A stretch of DNA of 64,000 bases from Brevibacillus laterosporus DSM 25 (lineage in GTDB: Bacteria; Bacillota; Bacilli; Brevibacillales; Brevibacillaceae), in NCBI RefSeq assembly GCF_002706795.1, contig NZ_CP017705.1, positions 3,532,501-3,596,500 on the forward strand, written 5' to 3'. How positions within the stretch are numbered: position 1 is the first letter of the stretch; each line of letters opens with the position of its first letter. Below are positions 47,514-55,237 of the stretch, one piece after another. The position numbers were made by a program, and so were the translations under genes. The notes beneath the pieces were generated by a model that saw only the letters and a list, made by a program, of their open reading frames with translations, was not told the DNA's origin and made no database searches.

Positions 47514-47885
47514 TTATCGCCGATTGGACGTATTAACACCAAAAACACCACCAATCCCTGCGATAAGAAAGGCAAAAAGAGTATACAATAAGGTTGAAAG
47601 ATTAATTGGTGCATTAAAGCCTAAAAACCCTATCAGTAAGACGAGAAAGAAATAGCCTAAACCGGTTAATCCTCCATAATACCAGCCGCTTGCTCCGCAT
47701 CTTCGCCCCGTTACAAAGCCGCCAATCAACAAGCTACAAATGTTAATGACATAGCTAAAGTAGGGTAGTGAGCTTTCCTTTACATTGGTAAAGGAAAGAA
47801 GTAATGCAGCAAAAATAGAACCAAGTAAGACAAGGCCAAGCGTTAGAAATAATCCCGTCATCACCGAGGCGGAATGACTGCGCAT
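47514..47885 (-). CDS. TIGR04086-type membrane protein (YrzE-like)
   Basis: 123-residue protein with four hydrophobic segments (LFLTLGLVLLGSIFAALLLS; YVINICSLLIGGFVTG; GLGYFFLVLLIGFLGF; LYTLFAFLIAGIGGVFGV). The GGFVTGRRCGASGWYYGGLTG motif is characteristic of the TIGR04086 family, which lies between yajC and spoVB in Bacillales (yrzE in B. subtilis). Function unknown. Confidence 0.8.
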   Translation of the reverse strand: MRSHSASVMTGLFLTLGLVLLGSIFAALLLSFTNVKESSLPYFSYVINICSLLIGGFVTGRRCGASGWYYGGLTGLGYFFLVLLIGFLGFNAPINLSTLLYTLFAFLIAGIGGVFGVNTSNRR

Positions 47886-47967
47886 AACACGATCCCATCC
47901 TCTCTTTATGATTCACTTTCTTACTACCATCTATATGAGAGGCTTGACAGGCTTATTCATCTCTTGA

Positions 47968-47996
47968 TTGAACATCGTCGCGAATTTTCGTATGAT
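47968..47996 (+). promoter_or_regulatory. SigA promoter of corA
   Basis: TTGAAC (47968-47973), 17-base spacer, TATGAT (47991-47996). Confidence 0.7.
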
Positions 47997-48029
47997 GGAT
48001 AAGGGAAAAAGACGGGGGTGAGGATACCG

Positions 48030-49007
48030 ATGATAAAAACCTATTTTTATAATCATTCCGAACAAAAGATGATCCATGATGTAGATTTAACAACTAAGGA
48101 TAAATGGCTGAAATCTCCAGAGGATTTATTGTGGATTGATCTGTATGATGTGGGGAATCAGGAACTGCATTATATTGCGAAAATTTTTGAGTTCCATCCA
48201 TTGGCCATTGAGGACTGTTTGCACGTCAGCCCACGTGCGAAAGTGGATAAATATGATGACTACTATTTTTTCGTTTTTCACGCATTACGTTATAATGAGG
48301 AAAGCGACACCGAGATTACGACAGTAGAGCTTAATGTTTTTCTTGGTCCTAATTACATTGTTACTATTCATAAATCACCAATGATTACGATTGGGCGTAT
48401 CGCAGCTCAATGTCATCGAAGCAATTACTTCTTAAATCGAGGACCAGATTATTTGTTGTATGCAATTGTTGACGGGATTACCGATGAATATTTTCCAATC
48501 ATGGACCGTATAAGTGTTCGTATTGATGATTTGGAGGATGAAATGTACGAGCACCAAACAGAAGAAATTACGGAGGAATTCTTAGCGTTAAAACGTACAT
48601 TGATTTTAATTCGTCGAGTGATCTTGCCACAAAAGCGGATTTTTGCCAATGTAAACGGTCGATACTCCTTCGACATCTCAGAGGAAAATGTTCCGTTCTA
48701 TGTTGACTTAACCGATCACTTGGAACGAATTGTTGACTCAACAGAAACATTTCGAGATTTAGTAAACGGTGCACTTGATACTTATTACACGATTATTACG
48801 GGCAGAAGTAACGAAACAGTACGTATCCTAACCATTATTTCTACTGTGATTCTGCCACTAACCTTTATCACAGGCATTTTTGGGATGAACACCTTTGGGT
48901 GGATGGGGGATAAGGCAGAGCCTGTCATGTTTGTCATCGCATTCGGTTCAATGATTTTATTGACGTCATGGATGCTCTATGTCTTTAAAAAGAAAAAATG
49001 GCTATAA
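48030..49007 (+). CDS. corA: CorA-family magnesium/cobalt transporter
   Basis: Homopentameric divalent-cation channel. The long N-terminal soluble funnel includes the coiled stalk helix (residues 190-265). Two C-terminal transmembrane segments carry GMN after the first (FITGIFGMNTFGW), the selectivity signature. ATG 48030 is chosen; GTG 48018 lies on the ribosome site GGGGGTGAGG. 325 residues, typical. Confidence 0.93.
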   Translation: MIKTYFYNHSEQKMIHDVDLTTKDKWLKSPEDLLWIDLYDVGNQELHYIAKIFEFHPLAIEDCLHVSPRAKVDKYDDYYFFVFHALRYNEESDTEITTVELNVFLGPNYIVTIHKSPMITIGRIAAQCHRSNYFLNRGPDYLLYAIVDGITDEYFPIMDRISVRIDDLEDEMYEHQTEEITEEFLALKRTLILIRRVILPQKRIFANVNGRYSFDISEENVPFYVDLTDHLERIVDSTETFRDLVNGALDTYYTIITGRSNETVRILTIISTVILPLTFITGIFGMNTFGWMGDKAEPVMFVIAFGSMILLTSWMLYVFKKKKWL

Positions 49008-49096
49008 CAGAAAGGAAAAGAGAGGGACGCATAAGGTAGGATGTACCCGTGGACACTACTAGATAAGGTAGATGAACATGTGGGAGGTCTTATACC

Positions 49097-49813
49097 GTGG
49101 AGCTAGTAACCATACTTATGCGTACCCTCTTTAGTTATTTTTTCCTCCTACTCATCATGAGGCTGATGGGCAAAAGAGAACTGGGGCAAATGTCTTTGTT
49201 TGATGTTGTTATTTCTATCATGCTGGCAGAAATGGCAGTACTTGCCATTGATCAGGTTAATAAACCACTTCTGCACATGTTTTCGCCCATGATCCTTATT
49301 ATGCTGTTGGAAATTGGAATGGCGTATTTGTTTATGAAAAGTAAAAAGATCAGGAATTTCGTTAACGGAGAAGCAGATGTTTTGATTGCAAATGGTGAAA
49401 TAAGAGAAGAAGCGATGAAAAAAAACCGACTCAACTTAGATGACCTATTGATTCATTTACGTCAAGAAAATATAAAAAACCTAGCTGATGTTGAATTTGC
49501 CATATTGGAAACGACAGGAAAGGTCAGTGTATTCACGAAACCAGAAAAGCCGCCTGTTACCTTGCAGGATTTAGGTCTACAAGAAAAGAAACCTCAAAAA
49601 TCCTCACGTGGCCTGAATGTTGTTTTTCCTATTCCCTTAATCATGGATGGTGAAGTGCAGGTTGATGCTGTGGATAAAATAGGTAAAAATATGTTTTGGC
49701 TCAAACAGGAATTAAAAAAGCTAGGCATTCGTCATGCGAACGAGATTATGTTTTGTAGCATTGATGAACAAGGTAAGCTGTTTGTAAATAAAACCCAAAA
49801 CCCCCGCAAATAA
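49097..49813 (+). CDS. DUF421 membrane protein (YetF family)
   Basis: 238 residues: three N-terminal hydrophobic segments (SYFFLLLIMRLMGKRELGQ; VVISIMLAEMAVLAI; SPMILIMLLEIGMAYLF) and a soluble DUF421 domain with NRLNLDDLLIHLRQENIKNLADVEFAILE. YetF/YrbG proteins of Bacillus spores share this layout. GTG 49097 follows GGGAGGTC. Function is not established. Confidence 0.85.
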   Translation: MELVTILMRTLFSYFFLLLIMRLMGKRELGQMSLFDVVISIMLAEMAVLAIDQVNKPLLHMFSPMILIMLLEIGMAYLFMKSKKIRNFVNGEADVLIANGEIREEAMKKNRLNLDDLLIHLRQENIKNLADVEFAILETTGKVSVFTKPEKPPVTLQDLGLQEKKPQKSSRGLNVVFPIPLIMDGEVQVDAVDKIGKNMFWLKQELKKLGIRHANEIMFCSIDEQGKLFVNKTQNPRK

Positions 49814-49826
49814 TTACCTGCGGGGG
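49795..49826 (-). terminator. Terminator of spoVB
   Basis: On the minus strand CCCCCGCA and TGCGGGGG form a stem followed by TTTTGGGTTTT. The stem spans the stop codon of spoVB and the last bases of the DUF421 gene. Confidence 0.75.
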
Positions 49827-51397
49827 AAAAACATGCTTAATTGCTCGCCAATCCAAGGAATGCGTGCTACATCTTGCTTACCAAGTACCTTCATGCTAAC
49901 AAGTAATATCATATAGAGAAACATAGAAGCAGAAGAGCATATCATTAACATTTGGAGTAAACCAGTATCTTTGAACCAGTGCTCAGACATATACGTACTG
50001 CAATATCCGATAGCTAGCATAGCTAAGCCAATTTTTACGAATTCGGCAACCTGAATAGTAAAACCAATACCTTTGACAAGGCTAGCAAAATGGAGCATTG
50101 TAACTAACGTAATGTTTAAATTTAGCGCAATGATCGCTCCATTAATTCCAAATTCAGGACGAGATGTCAGTAGAAACATCGATGCAATTTTGACGATTGT
50201 TCCAATCAGGGTATTACGGAACACAACATGTGCTTGATCTAAACCCTGAAGAGCGGCAGCTAATGGAGCTTGGAAAAACAAAAATACGGAAAATGGTGCT
50301 AATTGCTTTAATAATAATCCTACCTCAGCTTGCTTGTATAATAGTTGACAGAGAGGCTCGGCAAATACATATAATAAAACAGCACAGGGAGCTCCAATGA
50401 CTAGCGTGATCCGCATTGCTTGATAAATGCGGCGATGAACTAGCCTGCTGTTCTTCTCAAAAGCAGCTTCTGCTACAGCAGGAACCATTGAAATGGATAA
50501 CGAATAGGTAAGAAAAGTAGGGAAAAGTAACAGGGGAACAGCCATTCCAGAAAATTGACCATATAAGGAGGTCGCCTGAATGGTTTTATACCCTGCTAGT
50601 ATGAGAGCATAGGGGACAAGCATTGGTTCCATCACATAAGCAATAGAACCTACTACGCGGCTCATCGTGACCGGTAGGGATACATGTAAGAGTTGCTTGA
50701 TAGCTGGAGAGCTTTTTTGAAACAATGCTCTTCGTGATCCAGGTCTCTTTAGCAGATCTCCCAGTTCACGCCTGTTTTTTTTATAATTCCATACCATGTA
50801 TAAAAGCCCAGCTAGCTCGCCCAATAAGATGCTACCAACTGCGCCAATGGTAGCAAAAAGAATTCCGTAAGGGGCAAGCGTGATAGTCATACCTATCACT
50901 ATCAGAATACGGACTACTTGTTCAATTAATTGAGAGAGGGCTGTTGGCACCATATTTTGTTTTCCCTGGAAATAACCACGTAGGACAGCCGAGATACTAG
51001 CGATTGGTAAGATAGGTAAAGCTGTCAGCAATAACAAATGGGTTCGTGAGTCCGTAAAGAACAATTCTGTGAAAAAACGAGCACCAACAGCTAACAATAA
51101 TGAGACTAGCGTGCTAAGTCCAGTTGTAATAGCTAATGCCAAGTATAAAAATCTTCTAGACTGCTGGCGATCTTTGGCTGCTTCCGCTTCTGCAACCTGT
51201 TTAGCGATGGCAACAGGCAGACCAAATGTAGTAATGGTAATCAGAAAGTAGAGAAGTGGGACGATCATTTGATACAGACCCATACCTTCTGCACCAATCA
51301 AGCGGGAAAGAATAATGCGATGGGCGAAACCGAGAACCTTAGTAATGGCGCCTGCTACGATGAGTACCATGGTACCGTAAAAAAAGGATTTTTTCAT
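49814..51397 (-). CDS. spoVB: Stage V sporulation protein B, MATE/Wzx-type flippase
   Basis: 527 residues with about 14 transmembrane segments. The N-terminal FYGTMVLIVAGAITKVLGFAHRIILSRLIG and MGLYQMIVPLLYFLITITTFGLPVAIAK are those of SpoVB/MurJ-like exporters of peptidoglycan lipid intermediates; SpoVB is required for spore cortex. Several paralogues of this type exist in Brevibacillus, but the place beside yajC-yrzE and comN-secDF supports SpoVB itself. ATG 51397 follows AGAAGGGG. Confidence 0.86.
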   Translation of the reverse strand: MKKSFFYGTMVLIVAGAITKVLGFAHRIILSRLIGAEGMGLYQMIVPLLYFLITITTFGLPVAIAKQVAEAEAAKDRQQSRRFLYLALAITTGLSTLVSLLLAVGARFFTELFFTDSRTHLLLLTALPILPIASISAVLRGYFQGKQNMVPTALSQLIEQVVRILIVIGMTITLAPYGILFATIGAVGSILLGELAGLLYMVWNYKKNRRELGDLLKRPGSRRALFQKSSPAIKQLLHVSLPVTMSRVVGSIAYVMEPMLVPYALILAGYKTIQATSLYGQFSGMAVPLLLFPTFLTYSLSISMVPAVAEAAFEKNSRLVHRRIYQAMRITLVIGAPCAVLLYVFAEPLCQLLYKQAEVGLLLKQLAPFSVFLFFQAPLAAALQGLDQAHVVFRNTLIGTIVKIASMFLLTSRPEFGINGAIIALNLNITLVTMLHFASLVKGIGFTIQVAEFVKIGLAMLAIGYCSTYMSEHWFKDTGLLQMLMICSSASMFLYMILLVSMKVLGKQDVARIPWIGEQLSMFFPRR

Positions 51398-51545
51398 AGG
51401 GATAGCCCCTTCTCTTTAACATTTACCTGTAAGCTTTAATGACTACACTATTACCATATGGACGTGCCACCTAGGGCATGACTAGATTTTATGTGTGGGA
51501 GAAAGATTTTAAAACAACTAAGGTCACGTAAAGAGGTGTAGAAAT

Positions 51546-51815
51546 ATGGAAAATAGAGAGAATATGGTGAGCTTTATCGAGGTTGAAAAATATCAGGAAA
51601 TGTTAGTTTTATGTAAAAGTAAAGCAGAGGAATTTTTGATTCTCGGCTACGATAACATTACTCCTGAAGAGGTATGGGATTGTGTCATATCAACCTACAA
51701 AGGAGAGGAACGGCCCACCCTACATCGTCTCGTTAACGATATCCTTTCCTTAAAAATTAGCAAATATATGAACTATGTAATGATTAATATGTATAAAAAT
51801 AACGGGGTAATTTGA
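51546..51815 (+). CDS. comN: ComN-like post-transcriptional regulator
   Basis: 89-residue cytoplasmic protein of the PF13797-type family (FIEVEKYQEMLVLCKSKAEEFLILGY; ITPEEVWDCVIS). B. subtilis ComN regulates comE mRNA and lies between spoVB and secDF, as here. ATG 51546 follows GAGGTG. Its stop is inside the -35 of the secD promoter. Confidence 0.8.
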   Translation: MENRENMVSFIEVEKYQEMLVLCKSKAEEFLILGYDNITPEEVWDCVISTYKGEERPTLHRLVNDILSLKISKYMNYVMINMYKNNGVI

Positions 51816-51841
51816 CATGCATTTTTCTACAAGTCTATAAT
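51812..51841 (+). promoter_or_regulatory. Consensus SigA promoter of secD-secF
   Basis: Perfect TTGACA (51812-51817) and perfect TATAAT (51836-51841) with an 18-base spacer; it overlaps the comN stop codon. Confidence 0.88.
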
Positions 51842-51917
51842 GGGCATATTGATTCTTTGAATTGGGATATTTGCGTATGAACGCTTGGTATCCATTGGGA
51901 AAGGGGCATTATGTTAG

Positions 51918-53153
51918 ATGATAAAGTGGAGTAGATTTGTTCTCTTCCTACTGGTGATCGGACTCTTAGGTACGCTCATGGCCACTACTACCACAAAAGT
52001 AGCGGGTAATATCGTACTTGGTCTTGACTTAAGAGGCGGATTTGAAATTTTGTATGAAGTAGAACCTCTTGATGCAACACACAAAACAAACACTGAACTA
52101 CTTGCAGCAACAGCTCAGATGATTGAAAAACGTGTAAATATTGGTGGGGTTTCTGAACCAGAGGTAACAATTGAGAAACCTAACCGCGTACGCGTGAAAT
52201 TAGCAGGGGTTACCGATCCTGAGAAGCTACGTACATTGATCGGGAAACCAGCCGTATTGACGTTCCGTGACATGACAGGTGAAGTTGTGATGCGTGGACA
52301 AGACCTAGCACCTGGTGGAGCAGCTGTTGGCTACGGTGAGCTAAACGAACCGCTTGTTACTCTAAAGTTTGCCAATCCGGAAAAGTTTGCTGAAGTAACT
52401 CGTAACAATGTAGGAAAACCAGTTGCCATCTTTTTAGATGAAAACCTGTTAACAAATCCTACGATTCAACAGGTTATTACTGGTGGTAGTGCGCAAATAA
52501 CGGGTAAATACACAAAAGAAGAAGCACGTGAATTAGCAGAAACGTTAAATGCCGGTTCACTACCAGCTAAATTAATTGAAAAGCAAGTAACGGCAGTAGG
52601 AGCAAGCCTCGGTGATCTTGCTTTGAAAAAGACGATTAACGCAGGCTATATCGGTGGAGCACTAATTTTTATCTTTATGCTTTTTGTATACCGTGTTCCT
52701 GGTATGATTGCAAATATCACTTTAACAGCGTTTATTTACGTATGTTTAGTAGTTTTACAATGGATGCATGCTACGCTTACGTTACCAGGTATTGCCGGCT
52801 TTATTTTGGCCGTAGGTATGGCGGTAGATGCTAACATTATTACCTATGAACGTATTCGAGAGGAAATTATGACAGGTAAAACGATTCTGTCTTCTTTCCG
52901 TGCAGGTGAACGTCGCTCATTGATTACGATCATTGATTCACATGTTACTACCTTGATTGCGTGTGTCGTGCTCTTTTACTTTGGGACGAGCTCCATTCAA
53001 GGTTTCGCGATTATCCTAGCAATGACTCTTATTGTAAGCTTGATTACCAACGTGTTTGGCTCTCGCTTTTTGCTATGGTTGCTTCTTCGTTCCAATGCGT
53101 TTAAGAAGCCTCGCTGGTTTGGTGTAAAGGAGAGTGAAATCGGTGAACTCTAA
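51918..53153 (+). CDS. secD: Protein translocase subunit SecD
   Basis: RND-type membrane subunit that uses the proton motive force to complete protein export. 411 residues with six transmembrane segments: the N-terminal one, then GLDLRGGFEILYEVE, a P1-type periplasmic domain and C-terminal segments containing AVGMAVDANIITYERIREE. Start ATG 51918; a seven-codon frame from ATG 51911 overlaps it. In B. subtilis secD and secF are fused; here they are separate genes overlapping by 11 bases. Confidence 0.93.
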   Translation: MIKWSRFVLFLLVIGLLGTLMATTTTKVAGNIVLGLDLRGGFEILYEVEPLDATHKTNTELLAATAQMIEKRVNIGGVSEPEVTIEKPNRVRVKLAGVTDPEKLRTLIGKPAVLTFRDMTGEVVMRGQDLAPGGAAVGYGELNEPLVTLKFANPEKFAEVTRNNVGKPVAIFLDENLLTNPTIQQVITGGSAQITGKYTKEEARELAETLNAGSLPAKLIEKQVTAVGASLGDLALKKTINAGYIGGALIFIFMLFVYRVPGMIANITLTAFIYVCLVVLQWMHATLTLPGIAGFILAVGMAVDANIITYERIREEIMTGKTILSSFRAGERRSLITIIDSHVTTLIACVVLFYFGTSSIQGFAIILAMTLIVSLITNVFGSRFLLWLLLRSNAFKKPRWFGVKESEIGEL

Positions 53154-54078
53154 GGAAAAAGATATTGTTAAATTTGATATTGTTAAAAACCGACACAAAT
53201 TCTATTGGTTTTCAGGTATCTTATTAGTCCTAGGTTTAGCTTCGATGCTAATGTTTGGTCTAAATAAAGGCGTTGATTTCACAGCAGGTACTCGTTTGGA
53301 CCTATTTATTAACAAACAGTTTAATGAAGCAGATGTTCAACAAATTATTACAAAAGTAATGCCTGATGTTCATTTTAAAGATGTAACGAAGTATGGTAAT
53401 AATAAAGAATTTGCAACAACAACGTTTACAGAAACCATCACTCCAGAAAAATTAAAAGAGATTGAGGCCGCTGTAAAAGCAAAATACGGTGATCAGGTAA
53501 CGAAGCAGGAATCTACGGTTGACCCTGTGATTGCTAATGAGCTAGTAAATAAAGCCATTATCGCTGTTTTAGTTGCTTCTGCCGGGATTGTTGTCTATAT
53601 TGCCATTCGATTCCAATTCTTATTTGGGATTGCTTGCGTTATCTCCATTTTACATGATGCTTTTATCCCGATTGCGTTGTTCTCCTTGTTCCGTTTGGAA
53701 GTTGATTTAACGTTTATTGCGGCGATTTTAACGATCGTGGGTTATTCTATCAATGATACGATTGTTATCTTTGACCGTATCCGTGAGAATATGCGTACAA
53801 TGAAAACAAAAACCATTGAGGACTTAGAGCACATGGTAAACGTGAGCTTGTGGCAAAGTATGCGCCGCTCTATCTTTACTGTTTTGACCGTGTTCATTAC
53901 GGCTGCTGCGATTGCTATTTTTGGTAGCGAAGGCATTCGTAACTTCTCCTTGGCTCTTATTTTCGGTTTGATCAGTGGTACGTATTCCTCAATCTTTATC
54001 GCTGCACAGATTTGGGTATCCATGAAAGAACGTGAAATGAAGAAAAAAGCATTGAAAGCTACTCCTAATGAGAACTAA
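53143..54078 (+). CDS. secF: Protein translocase subunit SecF
   Basis: Partner of SecD. 311 residues; N-terminal transmembrane segment, GVDFTAGTRLDL, then a cluster of five transmembrane segments with IVGYSINDTIVIFDRIREN. GTG 53143 lies eight bases after AAAGGAGAG; GTG 53134, three codons earlier, is inside that site. It overlaps secD and ends at a terminator. Confidence 0.92.
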   Translation: MNSKEKDIVKFDIVKNRHKFYWFSGILLVLGLASMLMFGLNKGVDFTAGTRLDLFINKQFNEADVQQIITKVMPDVHFKDVTKYGNNKEFATTTFTETITPEKLKEIEAAVKAKYGDQVTKQESTVDPVIANELVNKAIIAVLVASAGIVVYIAIRFQFLFGIACVISILHDAFIPIALFSLFRLEVDLTFIAAILTIVGYSINDTIVIFDRIRENMRTMKTKTIEDLEHMVNVSLWQSMRRSIFTVLTVFITAAAIAIFGSEGIRNFSLALIFGLISGTYSSIFIAAQIWVSMKEREMKKKALKATPNEN

Positions 54079-54090
54079 ATTGGATAGAAT

Positions 54091-54122
54091 AAACCGTGGG
54101 GGATGTCCCCTGCGGTTTTTTT
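54091..54122 (+). terminator. Terminator after secF
   Basis: AAACCGTGGGGGA and TCCCCTGCGGTTT stem, then seven T. Confidence 0.85.
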
Positions 54123-54165
54123 CATTCTCAAAGTACATACAATATATACAAGAGGAGGAAACCAG

Positions 54166-55095
54166 ATGGAAAATCGTTTGGCAAAGGCTCAGTTTGCTGC
54201 ATGGATAGGTATTGTTGGCAATCTGTTGCTCGCACTAGTCAAATTACTTGTTGGCATGGTAGCTGATTCGAGAGCGATGGTAGCTGATGCTGTTCATTCT
54301 GCATCTGATATAATTGGATCAGTTGCTGTTTTAATAGGGCTTCGCGCAGCGGAGGCACCTCCTGATCAGGATCATCCGTATGGGCACGGAAAAGCAGAAT
54401 CTATTTCAGCTATTATCGTATCTATCTTACTTGCTATTGTGGGCTTTGAAATTGCTTATTCATCGTATAAATCGCTTTATGAACCGCTTGAGCCTCCCGG
54501 AATGTTAGCGGTATGGACGGCATTAGGCTCGATGGCTATAAAAGAATGGATGTTTCGATATAAGTATCATTTAGGAAAGAAATTGAATAGCCAATCATTA
54601 ATTGCGAATGCTTGGGAGCATCGCTCTGATGTATATTCTTCGTTTGCTGCGTTAATTGGTGTTGGTGGAGCTATCCTGGGGGAAAAAATGGGGGTAGCTT
54701 GGACCGTGTATCTTGATCCAATTGCTGGGATTTTTGTATCCTTCCTTGTATTACAAACGGCCTACCATATTTTAAAGGAATCGATTCATTCAACGATGGA
54801 TCATGTGTTGCATGAAGAAGATGCCTTGCCGTTGCGTGAAACAGTTATGGAGGTTGAGGGAGTGTTACGAATTGATGAGTTGTGGGCTAGAGAAACTGGT
54901 CACTATCAAATTGTTGATATTAAGATTTCAGTTGACCCGTACATAACTGTAGAGGATGGGCATCGAATCGGGAAAAATGTAAAACGAGACTTAATGGAGA
55001 AACATCAGGATATTCGAAATGTGTTTGTTCACATTAATCCATATGATGAAAAAGGAAAGTCATGGGATGAGGAATCCGCTCAGACTCGTAGATAA
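54166..55095 (+). CDS. Cation diffusion facilitator transporter
   Basis: 310-residue metal/proton antiporter with six transmembrane segments. Zn/Mn-type ligands: DAVHSASDII (segment II) and HRSDVYSS (segment V). DQDHPYGHGKAES is the CDF signature loop, followed by a C-terminal cytoplasmic dimerisation domain. Metal specificity cannot be read from sequence; the DAVHS/HRSDV pattern does not decide it. ATG 54166 follows AGAGGAGGAAACC; the open frame further upstream is within the secF terminator. Confidence 0.9.
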   Translation: MENRLAKAQFAAWIGIVGNLLLALVKLLVGMVADSRAMVADAVHSASDIIGSVAVLIGLRAAEAPPDQDHPYGHGKAESISAIIVSILLAIVGFEIAYSSYKSLYEPLEPPGMLAVWTALGSMAIKEWMFRYKYHLGKKLNSQSLIANAWEHRSDVYSSFAALIGVGGAILGEKMGVAWTVYLDPIAGIFVSFLVLQTAYHILKESIHSTMDHVLHEEDALPLRETVMEVEGVLRIDELWARETGHYQIVDIKISVDPYITVEDGHRIGKNVKRDLMEKHQDIRNVFVHINPYDEKGKSWDEESAQTRR

Positions 55096-55184
55096 TGCAG
55101 TTATTATTGGTTTTTTTCACAAGCCAAACTTCTTGGTGAAATGATTTTCTTAAAACATACGCTGTTTTGCGTTTATAAGAATGC

Positions 55185-55213
55185 TTGGCATGCCCTCTAT
55201 TTCTTTATATAAT
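55185..55213 (+). promoter_or_regulatory. SigA promoter of recJ
   Basis: TTGGCA (55185-55190), 17-base spacer, perfect TATAAT (55208-55213). Confidence 0.8.
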
Positions 55214-55237
55214 GGATGAGGATTGGAGGGCTGCCTC

